Shown piece by piece: positions 17,228 to 25,145 of a stretch of DNA of 64,000 bases. Every line of letters begins with the position of its first letter. Within the stretch, counting starts at the first letter, position 1. Location: assembly GCA_910577105.1 (NCBI GenBank), contig CAJTMB010000008.1, forward strand, positions 1 to 64,000, read 5' to 3'. The notes beneath the pieces are model-generated. The model was not told the origin of the DNA. It saw only the letters and a list, made by a program, of their open reading frames with translations, and ran no database searches. Both the position numbers and the translations under genes were made by a program. Origin of the DNA: an uncultured Lachnospiraceae bacterium. Its GTDB lineage: Bacteria > Bacillota > Clostridia > Lachnospirales > Lachnospiraceae.

Positions 17228-18027
17228 GATATGAAAGGCAGGAGGGGGTTCCCCGGTTTGATTGTACGGAATATGCTCCCAAGTCCAAAGAATATGTGGT
17301 GCTGATTCCCATCATCAACGAGGGGGAACGGATATGGAAGGAGCTGCGCCGGGCAAAGAAAAGCGGAGTGCATGAGGCGGCAGACATTGTAATCTGTGAT
17401 GGCGGCTCCACGGACGGCTGCACGAGGGAAGAAATCCTGAAACGGTTTGCAGTCAACACGCTTTTGGTGAAGAAGGATACGGGCAGGCAGGGAGCACAGC
17501 TGCGCATGGGTATCCGGTGGGCGCTTAACCGGGGATACAAGGGGATTATCACCATAGACGGTAATAATAAGGACAGTATAGAGGATGTACCGCGGTTTAT
17601 CAGTAAATTGAAGGAGGGCTATGCGTTGGTGCAGGGCTCCCGGTTTATAAAAGGCGGCAGGGCGGTCAATACGCCGCCAATCCGCCTGCTTTCGGTTAGG
17701 CTCATACATGCTCCCGTGATTTCGCTGACGGCGGGAAAGTGGTTTACGGACACCACCAACGCCTACAGGGGATATTCGGCGGAGTATTTAAGGGACGAGA
17801 GGGTGAAACCGCTTCGGGATGTCTTTATGACATATGAGCTTTTGGCGTACCTTTCGGTGCGTGCCACACAACTTGGATATAAGGTTTGCGAGATACCGGT
17901 GACGAGGGCATATCCCAAAAAGGGAAAAACACCCACAAAAATCAGTTTTGTGAAAGGAAACAGTGAACTGTTAAAGATTTTGTTTTTAAACCTTTTTGGG
18001 GCATACAAGCCAAAGGAGCGCAAATAA
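17224..18027 (+). CDS. GT2 glycosyltransferase, DPM1-like soluble form
   Basis: A 267-aa GT2 protein without obvious membrane helices. Motifs are VLIPIINEGERI near residue 25, ICDGGSTDGC at about 58-67 and TIDGNNKDS at about 113-121, where DGN replaces the DAD of classical enzymes. QGSRFIKGG and FTDTTNAYRGYS follow the acceptor-side pattern of polyprenol-phosphate sugar synthases. It overlaps the isomerase by 4 bp (ATGA), closing a five-gene tightly coupled cassette from 13377. Donor and carrier are unknown. Confidence 0.75.
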   Translation: MRYERQEGVPRFDCTEYAPKSKEYVVLIPIINEGERIWKELRRAKKSGVHEAADIVICDGGSTDGCTREEILKRFAVNTLLVKKDTGRQGAQLRMGIRWALNRGYKGIITIDGNNKDSIEDVPRFISKLKEGYALVQGSRFIKGGRAVNTPPIRLLSVRLIHAPVISLTAGKWFTDTTNAYRGYSAEYLRDERVKPLRDVFMTYELLAYLSVRATQLGYKVCEIPVTRAYPKKGKTPTKISFVKGNSELLKILFLNLFGAYKPKERK

Positions 18028-18039
18028 GGGGGGAGATAA

Positions 18040-19089
18040 GTGACGGAAAAGTATAAAAAGAAAGATATTGTTTATTTAGAGGTGCTGCGGATTGCCGCCA
18101 TTATCGGTGTTCTTTTTAATCATACCAATAAAAGCGGTTTTTTTCTGTTTGCGGAAACTGCCAACAAGGCGGAGTATGTAATTTCACTGGTATTTTCCGT
18201 TCTGTGTAAAATGTCGGTGCCCTTATTTTTTATGATTTCCGGTTTTTTGTTGTTGGGCAAAAAGGAATCTTTTGCGGAGGTAATAAAGAAAAGGGTTGTC
18301 AGATATGGGCTGGTGATTGTACTGTCGGTCTTGTTTACCTATACGTTAACCGCATTGTACCAAAAAGAAAATTTCAGCGTAAGAGAACTGGTAAAAGCCA
18401 TTTATCGCGGGGACATCGGGACATACTGGTTTTTGTACGCATATCTGGGACTGATGCTTATGCTCCCGTTTCTCAGGGGAATTACAAGCGTCCTTTCCAA
18501 AACAACGGTGTATTATCTGTTACTTTTAAGAATACTGTGCAGGGGGCTTTTGCCGGCTGTGATGTTTGTCCTGCTGGGATATGATATGAGCCCTGCGCTG
18601 TATATTCTGCTGTTGGAGGATTCTCTCTTCTATTTTCTGACAGGGTATTACTTTGGAACGGCAGATAACCCGTTAAGTGTGGGATGGGTTCGCGCTGCCT
18701 GCTGGTGTGCAAGCGGCGTCAGCGTAGCGCTAAGCTGTTTTATGACATATTATGAGCATAAAGTGACGGGGAATTATACGGAAAACTTTCTGGAAAACTT
18801 TCTGCCCGTCGTCTGCATAACCTTATTTTGCACAATGAGATATTCTTTTGGGCATATTAAGATTTCGGACAGACTGAAAAAGGTTATTCTGTTTCTTGGT
18901 GATAAAACACTGGGTATATACCTGCTGGAACCGGTTTTCAGATTGTACTTCAGCGGATTTAGGACGCAGCTTACGGATAACTTCCCTCCCCTGACGGCAA
19001 GCATATTATGGTGCATTTTGATTTTTGGCGCCGGAGTCTTAGCGGTATGGCTGTTAAAATGCATACCTGCCGTAAGAAAATTAATTTAG
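18040..19089 (+). CDS. Acyltransferase 3 family membrane protein (copy 1)
   Basis: A 349-aa protein with about ten hydrophobic segments. LEVLRIAAIIGVLFNHTN has the Arg and His placement of the acyltransferase-3 family, which O-acylates surface polysaccharides from acyl-CoA. GTG at 18040 is the start; GGGGGGAG lies just upstream and no nearby in-frame ATG fits. It is the last gene of the long operon and overlaps the convergent SGNH gene by 4 bp. Confidence 0.75.
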   Translation: MTEKYKKKDIVYLEVLRIAAIIGVLFNHTNKSGFFLFAETANKAEYVISLVFSVLCKMSVPLFFMISGFLLLGKKESFAEVIKKRVVRYGLVIVLSVLFTYTLTALYQKENFSVRELVKAIYRGDIGTYWFLYAYLGLMLMLPFLRGITSVLSKTTVYYLLLLRILCRGLLPAVMFVLLGYDMSPALYILLLEDSLFYFLTGYYFGTADNPLSVGWVRAACWCASGVSVALSCFMTYYEHKVTGNYTENFLENFLPVVCITLFCTMRYSFGHIKISDRLKKVILFLGDKTLGIYLLEPVFRLYFSGFRTQLTDNFPPLTASILWCILIFGAGVLAVWLLKCIPAVRKLI

Positions 19090-20120
19090 GGTATGTATGA
19101 TGTAAAACTACAGTTTTGGGTCCATGTATACATTTCTTCCAGAACCGCAAGATAATTTTCTTCCGTGAGTCTGCCTGTACCGTCGGCAAAACAGGCTGTC
19201 ATATAGTCATTCATCTCGTGCCGGTAATGGGTATAGTCGCTGTAATTGTTTAAGTCCGTGATATAATCAAACTGGTTCTGAAAATAGTATATTTCCACAT
19301 TGGGATAGGCAAGCAGGGTTTCAATCACCTGTTGTTCCGCTGCAAGTTCGGCGGCAAGGCTTCCGTCCGCATAACGGTCATACCAGTAAAGCACGCTGTA
19401 GGGCGGGAAAAAAATGACAAACCGGGTATCCGGCATTTTTTCTATGTGCGGCAGGATATACGTTTCCAGATTTGCGGAAATGTTTTCCGCAAAAGCGTCT
19501 GCCGGCAGTGCATCCGAAAAGACGGTCGGCGCATGGTAGGTTTCGGCGACAACTTCAGCGCCATAGTACATATACGGCCATGAACAGTATGCTTCGTTCA
19601 GGGGTGTTCCTTCCCGTTCCACCTGGGGGCGGAGTATGTAATCCAGAATCACTTCTTTGTTAAGCAGGTAGGGAAAGTCATCAAGTGGTGTGTCATTGTA
19701 GAGATACGCAGGCACTTCATAGGCTGTTACGCCGGGTTCCACTTTATAATTGTAGATATCAATATTAAAAAAAACAGTATGGATTTCGTTGGGACTTTTC
19801 TCTGCAAGGGTCAGGACGGTATCCACGTCCTTGGGATAAGCGCCGTCATAAGAAAGCTTTGCAGTGTCCAGACCCAATTTTTCCGCAAACAATGCCGTAT
19901 CAAAATTGACAGTCATGGATGAGCCGGTAATGATGCTGTCGTATGTAAAATGTGCGGCAATGCCGGGGTTCTGGCTGATTTTGTTGTCGATAAGGTAGTA
20001 CAGGCCGTCTAACGGCTCATGGTATTGGAAAAACGGGTCCGCCATGACGACCATTGCCGCTGCGGCAAGCAATGCCAGTGAGGATAGTATGGCAAAAAGG
20101 ATGCAGTGCTTTTTCGTCAT
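19086..20120 (-). CDS. Membrane-anchored SGNH-like protein, partner of MBOAT
   Basis: A 344-aa protein with an N-terminal hydrophobic anchor (about residues 6-27) and an extracytoplasmic domain. GSSMTVNFDT at about 66-75 resembles the block-I Ser region of SGNH hydrolases, and the C-terminal DYTHYRHEMND resembles the DxxH catalytic block. This is the arrangement of DltD and AlgJ/AlgX-type partners that pass acyl groups from an MBOAT protein to an exported polymer. The gene starts 24 bp after the MBOAT stop with an AGGAG RBS, so the pair forms an operon. Its 3' end overlaps the convergent acyltransferase gene by 4 bp and no terminator is seen between them. Confidence 0.65.
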   Translation of the reverse strand: MTKKHCILFAILSSLALLAAAAMVVMADPFFQYHEPLDGLYYLIDNKISQNPGIAAHFTYDSIITGSSMTVNFDTALFAEKLGLDTAKLSYDGAYPKDVDTVLTLAEKSPNEIHTVFFNIDIYNYKVEPGVTAYEVPAYLYNDTPLDDFPYLLNKEVILDYILRPQVEREGTPLNEAYCSWPYMYYGAEVVAETYHAPTVFSDALPADAFAENISANLETYILPHIEKMPDTRFVIFFPPYSVLYWYDRYADGSLAAELAAEQQVIETLLAYPNVEIYYFQNQFDYITDLNNYSDYTHYRHEMNDYMTACFADGTGRLTEENYLAVLEEMYTWTQNCSFTSYIP

Positions 20121-20144
20121 AAGATACTCCTTTCATGGATACGT

Positions 20145-21632
20145 TTAGAAGTTAAAGTACAAAAAGGTGCTGATGCCGGAAAAAGAGAGCACGCACCATA
20201 CAAATATTACGGACAGTGCGATGGTGCCCGGTACCCGGGGCTTGAAGTTCTTTTCCGTCTCGTATAGGTTTTGGCAAAAGAAAATGAGGATAACGGCAGT
20301 AAGGATAAAAAGGAACATGCAATAGCAGGAGTGGAGGGGCAGGGTATCCAGTCTGAAAAATTTCATCGGGTAGAAAAACTCCGGGAGCTGAAAAGCTTCC
20401 GTTATTTTTTTGTGTACGTGAAGTCCCTGTAAGCCGTCTGCAAAAATACCGGTCAGATTTTTCAGCATATATACGGCCTGGTTTACCGTGTCTGCCCTGA
20501 AAAAGGTCCAGGCAAGGGTGACAAAGAGGAAGGTAAACAGAACCGAAATCCCGTGAAGTAAGCGTGCTCCCTGTATGTGCAGTTGTTTTTTAATATCGTG
20601 CCAGACATGGGTAAGTACGCTTAATATGCCGTGCAAAAAGCCCCATATGAGAAAAGTCCATCCGGCGCCGTGCCAGACGCCGCTGCATAAGAAGACTATC
20701 ATGATATTTAGGTAAGTGCGCAGTTTCCCTTTTCTGTTTCCCCCTAAGGGAATATAAAGGTAGCGGGTAAAAAAACGGGTCAGGGTAATGTGCCACCTGT
20801 CCCAGAACTCCGTGATATTGGCAGAGCGGTATGGGGAAAGGAAATTCACGGCAATCTTTATGCGAAACATAAGGCTGAGACCCCGCGCCATATCGCAGTA
20901 GCCGCTAAAGTCCAGATATATCTGGAAAGAATAAAACAATATCACAAGAAAGGTATTCAGACCGTCCAGCGATGCATAATTTTGAAAGCCCCAGCCCGCG
21001 GCAATACCGAAGGTATCGGCCAAAAGCACTTTTTTGCCAAGGCCCAGTACAAACAGGCGGAGTCCCATATAGAAATCTTCGTAATCAAAACGTTTGCGGG
21101 AAATGTCCTGAAACTGGGGGAGCATTTCTTCGTGGCTGACAATGGGACCGGCAATCAACTGTGGAAAAAAGGTTACAAAGAGGGCATAGTCCGTAACGGT
21201 TTGCCGGGAAACACTGCCTTGTGCCGTGTCCGCCAGAAAAGCAATCTGCTGGAAAGTGAAAAAACTGATTCCGAGAGGAAGGAGAATGCCCGGAAGGGTA
21301 AAGTCTGTGTGAAACAATCCGTTGATATTTTCCAGAAGGAAATCAAAGTATTTAAAGTAAAACAGCACAAAAAGGTTTCCCAGAACGCCGCCTGCAACAA
21401 CAGCTTTTTTGTGCGGTGTTTTCAATAGCAAAAGATGACAGAGATAGTTCAAAGCAATGCTGCACAGAATAATACCCAGATACTGAACGCGGAAATAGGC
21501 ATAAAAGAAGAGCGACATGCCGGTTAAAAACAGCTTGGCCGCTTCATAGCGCTTTGTGCAATTTAACAGGTAATATCCGAAAAGGGCAATGGGTAAAAAT
21601 AAGAAAATAAAAATATATGAATTGAACAGCAT
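20145..21632 (-). CDS. MBOAT O-acyltransferase, AlgI/DltB-like
   Basis: A 495-aa polytopic protein. The motif FWDRWHITLTRFF and the core SGVWHGAGWTFLIWGFLHG, containing the invariant MBOAT histidine, identify the AlgI/PatA/DltB branch. These enzymes move acyl groups across the membrane for O-acetylation of alginate, peptidoglycan or D-alanylation of teichoic acids. Length of about 490 aa is standard for AlgI-like forms. It heads the operon with the SGNH partner; RBS GAGGAA. An acyl carrier protein or dltA is not nearby, so O-acetylation of the glycan is the favoured role. Confidence 0.85.
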   Translation of the reverse strand: MLFNSYIFIFLFLPIALFGYYLLNCTKRYEAAKLFLTGMSLFFYAYFRVQYLGIILCSIALNYLCHLLLLKTPHKKAVVAGGVLGNLFVLFYFKYFDFLLENINGLFHTDFTLPGILLPLGISFFTFQQIAFLADTAQGSVSRQTVTDYALFVTFFPQLIAGPIVSHEEMLPQFQDISRKRFDYEDFYMGLRLFVLGLGKKVLLADTFGIAAGWGFQNYASLDGLNTFLVILFYSFQIYLDFSGYCDMARGLSLMFRIKIAVNFLSPYRSANITEFWDRWHITLTRFFTRYLYIPLGGNRKGKLRTYLNIMIVFLCSGVWHGAGWTFLIWGFLHGILSVLTHVWHDIKKQLHIQGARLLHGISVLFTFLFVTLAWTFFRADTVNQAVYMLKNLTGIFADGLQGLHVHKKITEAFQLPEFFYPMKFFRLDTLPLHSCYCMFLFILTAVILIFFCQNLYETEKNFKPRVPGTIALSVIFVWCVLSFSGISTFLYFNF

Positions 21633-21677
21633 TGTAAATTCCTCATAAGTATTTTTATAATCTCCGGTGTCAGTCCC

Positions 21678-21706
21678 ATCATATCAAGTTTCTTTTTCCC
21701 AGTCAA
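21678..21706 (-). promoter_or_regulatory. Promoter for MBOAT-SGNH operon
   Basis: On the minus strand TTGACT (plus 21701-21706) and TATGAT (plus 21678-21683) are spaced 17 bp. The predicted start site leaves a leader of about 40 nt before ATG 21632. Confidence 0.65.
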
Positions 21707-21729
21707 CATTCTACCCTTGTGTTTCCGGA

Positions 21730-21755
21730 TTTTGCATGGCAGCAGCCATGCAAAA
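21730..21755. repeat. Perfect 11-bp inverted repeat
   Basis: Arms 21730-21740 and 21745-21755 are perfectly complementary with a 4-nt centre AGCA. It sits between the MBOAT promoter and the first XRE operator. There is no T tract, so a binding site or cruciform is more likely than a terminator. Confidence 0.5.
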
Positions 21756-21758
21756 CAT

Positions 21759-21776
21759 TAGTAAACATATGTACTA
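21759..21776. promoter_or_regulatory. XRE operator, copy 1
   Basis: This 18-bp site differs at only 2 positions from the perfect palindrome at 22174-22191. It lies about 60 bp before the first XRE gene and upstream of the divergent MBOAT promoter. A TATGCT -10-like element follows at 21799-21804. Confidence 0.55.
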
Positions 21777-21837
21777 AAATGAAAAGATATATATTTCCTA
21801 TGCTAAACTTTATAAAAATATTTTGGTGCGGGGAAAG

Positions 21838-22050
21838 ATGGATTATACGATAAGAATGCGGAATCTGCGGGAAGATAACGATAAGACGCAGAAAGAAATT
21901 GCAGAGATGCTTGGGACATCCCAGACAATGTATTCCAGATATGAACGGGGTGCAAATGAAATGCCAATCAGGATATTGGAGGCATTGTGCGACTATTACG
22001 GGGTGACAACGGATTACATGCTGGGCCGTTCGGAGGTAAAGGACGCTTAA
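21838..22050 (+). CDS. XRE-family HTH regulator, copy 1
   Basis: A 70-aa single-domain Cro/CI-type DNA-binding protein. The helix-turn-helix region is DKTQKEIAEMLGTSQTMYSR followed by YERGANEMPIRILEALCDYYGV, a classic XRE layout. ATG 21838 gives the same N-terminus (MDYTIRMRNL) as the second copy and has GGGGA upstream; an in-frame TTG at 21823 is less likely. It has no effector domain, so it is probably a small repressor. Operators upstream suggest autoregulation, and it may also control the divergent MBOAT operon. Confidence 0.85.
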   Translation: MDYTIRMRNLREDNDKTQKEIAEMLGTSQTMYSRYERGANEMPIRILEALCDYYGVTTDYMLGRSEVKDA

Positions 22051-22080
22051 GATTGAAAATCACAGAAATTGATTCTATCA

Positions 22081-22111
22081 GGGCAGCTGAATGTAAGGCT
22101 GTTCTTTTTTT
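22081..22111 (+). terminator. Weak terminator after first XRE gene
   Basis: GGGCAGC (22081-22087) can pair with GCTGTTC (22098-22104) using two G-U pairs, followed by eight T. It would separate the two XRE transcripts. Confidence 0.4.
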
Positions 22112-22173
22112 GTGCATAAACAGCGAATATCATTTCCCGTTTTTAAGAACATATATTTTATGAAGCATGCCTC

Positions 22174-22191
22174 TAGTAAACATGTTTACTA
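22174..22191. promoter_or_regulatory. XRE operator, copy 2 (perfect palindrome)
   Basis: TAGTAAACATGTTTACTA is a perfect 18-bp palindrome upstream of the second XRE gene and the likely consensus site. Confidence 0.65.
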
Positions 22192-22198
22192 AAAGCCT

Positions 22199-22216
22199 TA
22201 GGAAACATTTTTACTA
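22199..22216. promoter_or_regulatory. XRE operator, copy 3
   Basis: This 18-bp site differs at 2 positions from copy 2 and is offset from it by 25 bp. It overlaps the TATGCT -10-like element at 22215-22220, as expected for a repressor site. Confidence 0.5.
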
Positions 22217-22254
22217 TGCTAGACTTTAAAAAATATTGCAATGGGGGTCAAGCA

Positions 22255-22473
22255 ATGGATTATACGATAAGAATGAGGAACCTTAGGGAAGACAATGACA
22301 AAACGCAGAAAGAGATAGCAGAGGTGTTGGGAACCTCCCAGACCATGTACTCCAGATATGAAAGAGGCGCAAACGAAATGCCAATCAGGATATTGGAGGC
22401 ATTGTGTGATTATTACGGGGTATCCGCGGATTATATGCTGGGAAGAACGGAGGTAAAGGGAAGAATGCCTTGA
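22255..22473 (+). CDS. XRE-family HTH regulator, copy 2
   Basis: A 72-aa near-duplicate of the upstream XRE protein: the first 65 or so residues differ at only a few positions (EVLGTSQ for EMLGTSQ, VSADYMLGRTEV for VTTDYMLGRSEV), with divergence at the last residues. ATG 22255 follows GGGGG; an in-frame ATG at 22216 lies inside operator copy 3 and is rejected. The two genes are a tandem duplication that includes the promoter and operator. The likely role is control of its own promoter and of flanking glycan operons. Confidence 0.85.
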   Translation: MDYTIRMRNLREDNDKTQKEIAEVLGTSQTMYSRYERGANEMPIRILEALCDYYGVSADYMLGRTEVKGRMP

Positions 22474-22521
22474 CTGCCTAACCATGAAAGTTAATTTTAT
22501 CAGAAAAAATCGAGTGTAAGG

Positions 22522-22550
22522 ATGACTTTTTGCAAAGATAATGATATAAT
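22522..22550 (+). promoter_or_regulatory. Promoter for the 22638-31250 operon
   Basis: ATGACT (22522-22527) and TATAAT (22545-22550), spacing 17 bp. The leader carries a small hairpin, GCAGT (22593-22597) with ACTGC (22603-22607), shortly before the RBS. Confidence 0.6.
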
Positions 22551-22637
22551 TCTTTAAATTGAGCATAGTTAGTAGTAAATAAATGTTGCTTGGCAGTTTC
22601 AGACTGCGAAAAACAGGAAAGGTTTGGAAACAGAAAT

Positions 22638-23633
22638 ATGTTAAATGACAAAGCAATACTGATTACCGGCGGTACAGGAACATTTGGCAAGGCGTTTGCC
22701 AGATATGTATTGGAACATTATCAACCCAAAAAAATTATAATTTATTCCAGGGATGAGTTTAAACAGTTCATTATGCAGAATGAATTTAAACAATATGCGG
22801 ACAAGCTCAGGTTTTTTATCGGTGATGTCAGGGACAAAGACAGATTAAAAAGGGCGCTTGAGGGTGTGGATTATGTTATTCATGCCGCAGCCTTAAAACA
22901 GGTTCCGGCCTGTGAGTACAATCCGGCAGAGGCGATAAAGACAAATATAAACGGAGCCCAGAATGTGATTGATGCCTGTCTGGACACGGGGGTTAAAAAG
23001 GTGGTGGCATTGTCTACGGACAAGGCGGTAAATCCGGTGAACCTTTATGGCGGGACTAAACTGGTTTCCGACAAACTTTTTATTGCAGCCAATGCCTATG
23101 CAGGAAAAAAAGATATCAGTTTTTCCATAGTGCGTTATGGCAATGTGGCGGGAAGCCGCGGTTCCGTGATTCCGTTTTTTGAATCCATCCTGAAAAACGG
23201 CGGTACAGAACTGCCTATTACGGATTACCGCATGACCAGGTTCTGGATAAGCCTGCGCCAGGGTGTGGAACTGGTAATTAAGGCATTGGAAGAAGCAAAG
23301 GGCGGCGAAACTTTTATTTCCAAAATCCCCTCCTTCAGAATAACGGATTTGGCTGAGGCGATGGCTCCGGGCATGAAGACGAAGGAAGTCGGCATCAGGG
23401 AAGGCGAAAAGCTGCATGAAATTATGGTAACGGTGGAGGATTCCCCCAATACCTATGAATATGACAAACATTTTATTATCTATCCGCAGATGGTTTGGAG
23501 TGAAAGTAAGAAGGCAGCGCCGACCGGCAAAAAGGTGCCGGAAGGTTTTTCCTACAGTTCGGGCAACAATGCTGAGTGGTTGACCGTAGAGCAGATTAGG
23601 GAACTGATTTCCCATATGGAAGAAAATGACTAA
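22638..23633 (+). CDS. UDP-GlcNAc 4,6-dehydratase-like SDR (PseB/CapD type)
   Basis: A 331-aa soluble SDR. GGTGTFG at about residues 10-16 binds NAD(P); ALSTDKAVNPVNLYGGTK holds the STDKA and YxxxK region typical of the PseB/FlaA1/CapD-C family. These enzymes remove water from UDP-GlcNAc to give a 4-keto-6-deoxy sugar, the entry to pseudaminic acid, QuiNAc/bacillosamine or FucNAc routes. ATG 22638 gives the normal N-terminus; the TTG frame back to 22590 is rejected. The downstream GNAT fits the PseH step and NeuA the last step, but PseC- and PseI-type enzymes are not evident. It overlaps the next gene by 1 bp. Confidence 0.8.
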   Translation: MLNDKAILITGGTGTFGKAFARYVLEHYQPKKIIIYSRDEFKQFIMQNEFKQYADKLRFFIGDVRDKDRLKRALEGVDYVIHAAALKQVPACEYNPAEAIKTNINGAQNVIDACLDTGVKKVVALSTDKAVNPVNLYGGTKLVSDKLFIAANAYAGKKDISFSIVRYGNVAGSRGSVIPFFESILKNGGTELPITDYRMTRFWISLRQGVELVIKALEEAKGGETFISKIPSFRITDLAEAMAPGMKTKEVGIREGEKLHEIMVTVEDSPNTYEYDKHFIIYPQMVWSESKKAAPTGKKVPEGFSYSSGNNAEWLTVEQIRELISHMEEND

Positions 23634-24565
23634 TGGATAAAATTGCAGTTTTGATACCGTGTTACAACGAAGAAAAAACAATTGCCAAAGTAATTAAGGA
23701 TGCAATGCAGGCGCTTCCCGATGCAGTTGTCTATGTCTATGACAACAATTCCACGGACCGTTCCGTACAGCTTGCAAAAGAAGCCGGAGCGGTAGTCCGC
23801 CACGAATATAAGCAGGGAAAAGGAAATGTAGTGAGGCGGATGTTCAGGGAGATAGATGCAAGATGTTACCTGATGATTGACGGTGATGACACATATCCTC
23901 TTGACAGCGCACCGCTCATGGCGGACAGGGTTTTGCAATATCATGCTGACATGGTGGTGGGTGACAGGCTTTCTTCTACTTATTTTAAGGAAAATAAACG
24001 TTTATTCCACAATTTTGGCAATAGTCTTGTCAGAGGGACGATTAACAGGCTTTTTTCTTCGGATATTAAGGATATTATGACAGGCTACCGTGCCTTCAGT
24101 TATGAATTTGTAAAAACTTTTCCCGTGTTTTCCACCGGTTTTCAGATTGAAACGGAGATGACCATCCATGCGGTAAATTACCGGATGCAGGTGGACAATG
24201 TGATAGTGGATTACCGGGACAGGCAGGAAGGCAGCGTATCAAAACTGAATACGTATTCCGATGGCTGTAAAGTGCTTTTGAAGATTATCCAGTTATTTAA
24301 AACTTATAAACCATCTTCTTTTTTCGGTCTTATCAGCCTGATGCTGATGCTGGCAAGCGTGATACTGGTGGCGCCTGTCCTTGCAGAATACTTCCGCACG
24401 GGCCTTGTACCCAGATTCCCTACGCTGATTGTCAGTGGTTTTTTAGCTCTTGCAGCTCTGCAGTCGCTGTTTTCGGGTTTGATTCTGGCAGAATCAATCT
24501 GGAAAGACAGGCGTGATTTTGAGTACAGGCTGAACCGGGTGGCTGAACAGAAAAAACGGGGATGA
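23633..24565 (+). CDS. Polyprenyl-phosphate glycosyltransferase (GT2) with two TM helices
   Basis: A 310-aa DPM1/GtrB-like enzyme: LIPCYNEEKTI at about residues 7-17, VYDNNSTDRS at about 36-45, MIDGDDTYPLD with the acidic metal motif at about 81-91, and two C-terminal hydrophobic segments at about 225-250 and 262-285. It should transfer a sugar to undecaprenyl phosphate at the cytoplasmic face. Start and previous stop overlap as TAATG. A GT-C partner may be 26305-28098 or 29335-31250. Confidence 0.85.
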   Translation: MDKIAVLIPCYNEEKTIAKVIKDAMQALPDAVVYVYDNNSTDRSVQLAKEAGAVVRHEYKQGKGNVVRRMFREIDARCYLMIDGDDTYPLDSAPLMADRVLQYHADMVVGDRLSSTYFKENKRLFHNFGNSLVRGTINRLFSSDIKDIMTGYRAFSYEFVKTFPVFSTGFQIETEMTIHAVNYRMQVDNVIVDYRDRQEGSVSKLNTYSDGCKVLLKIIQLFKTYKPSSFFGLISLMLMLASVILVAPVLAEYFRTGLVPRFPTLIVSGFLALAALQSLFSGLILAESIWKDRRDFEYRLNRVAEQKKRG

Positions 24566-24583
24566 CAGAAAGGAAACACAAGG

Positions 24584-25129
24584 GTGGACAGGTATGGTTG
24601 TTTGGAAGGGGAAGAGGTTTACCTTCGCCCCATTACACAGGAAGACACTGACGATATCATCAGATGGCGCAACAGTGACGCTGTTCGGAAAAATTTTATC
24701 TACCAGAAACCTTTTACCAGACAGTCCCATATGCACTGGATGGAAACCATGGTAGATGCCGGAAAAGCGGTGCAAATGATAATTTGCCTGAAAGAAGGGG
24801 ACAGGCCGGTAGGTTCCGTCTATATCAGGGATATTGACTATTGCCACCATAAAGGAGAGTATGGCATTTTTATCGGGGAGCCTGATGCCAGGGGAAAAGG
24901 TATCGGCACAAAGGCAGCGGGACTTATGTTACGCTATGCATTTGAGAATCTGCAGCTGCACCGCCTGTTCCTCAGGGTGTTTGCAGATAACCTGCAGGCA
25001 ATGGCCAGTTACAAAAAAGCGGGTTTTGAAAAAGAGGCTTATCTTCGGGATGATGTGTATATAAACGGTATGTACAGGGATATTGTGCTGATGGCGGTTT
25101 TAAACCCACAGCAGACGGGAAAGGCATAA
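24584..25129 (+). CDS. GNAT-family N-acetyltransferase, WecD/PseH-like
   Basis: A 181-aa acetyl-CoA-dependent acetyltransferase with the GNAT pattern: YLRPITQEDTDDIIRWRN at the start, GIFIGEPDARGKGIGTKA (the RGKGIG acetyl-CoA pyrophosphate loop) and YKKAGFEKEAYLRDD near the end. The GTG start at 24584 follows AGGAAA by 7 nt. In context it could acetylate the 4-amino group made by WecE (giving dTDP-Fuc4NAc) or a UDP-4-amino sugar as PseH does. A RimL-type protein acetyltransferase is the fallback. Confidence 0.7.
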   Translation: MDRYGCLEGEEVYLRPITQEDTDDIIRWRNSDAVRKNFIYQKPFTRQSHMHWMETMVDAGKAVQMIICLKEGDRPVGSVYIRDIDYCHHKGEYGIFIGEPDARGKGIGTKAAGLMLRYAFENLQLHRLFLRVFADNLQAMASYKKAGFEKEAYLRDDVYINGMYRDIVLMAVLNPQQTGKA

Positions 25130-25145
25130 GCGAGTGGAGCATAAA

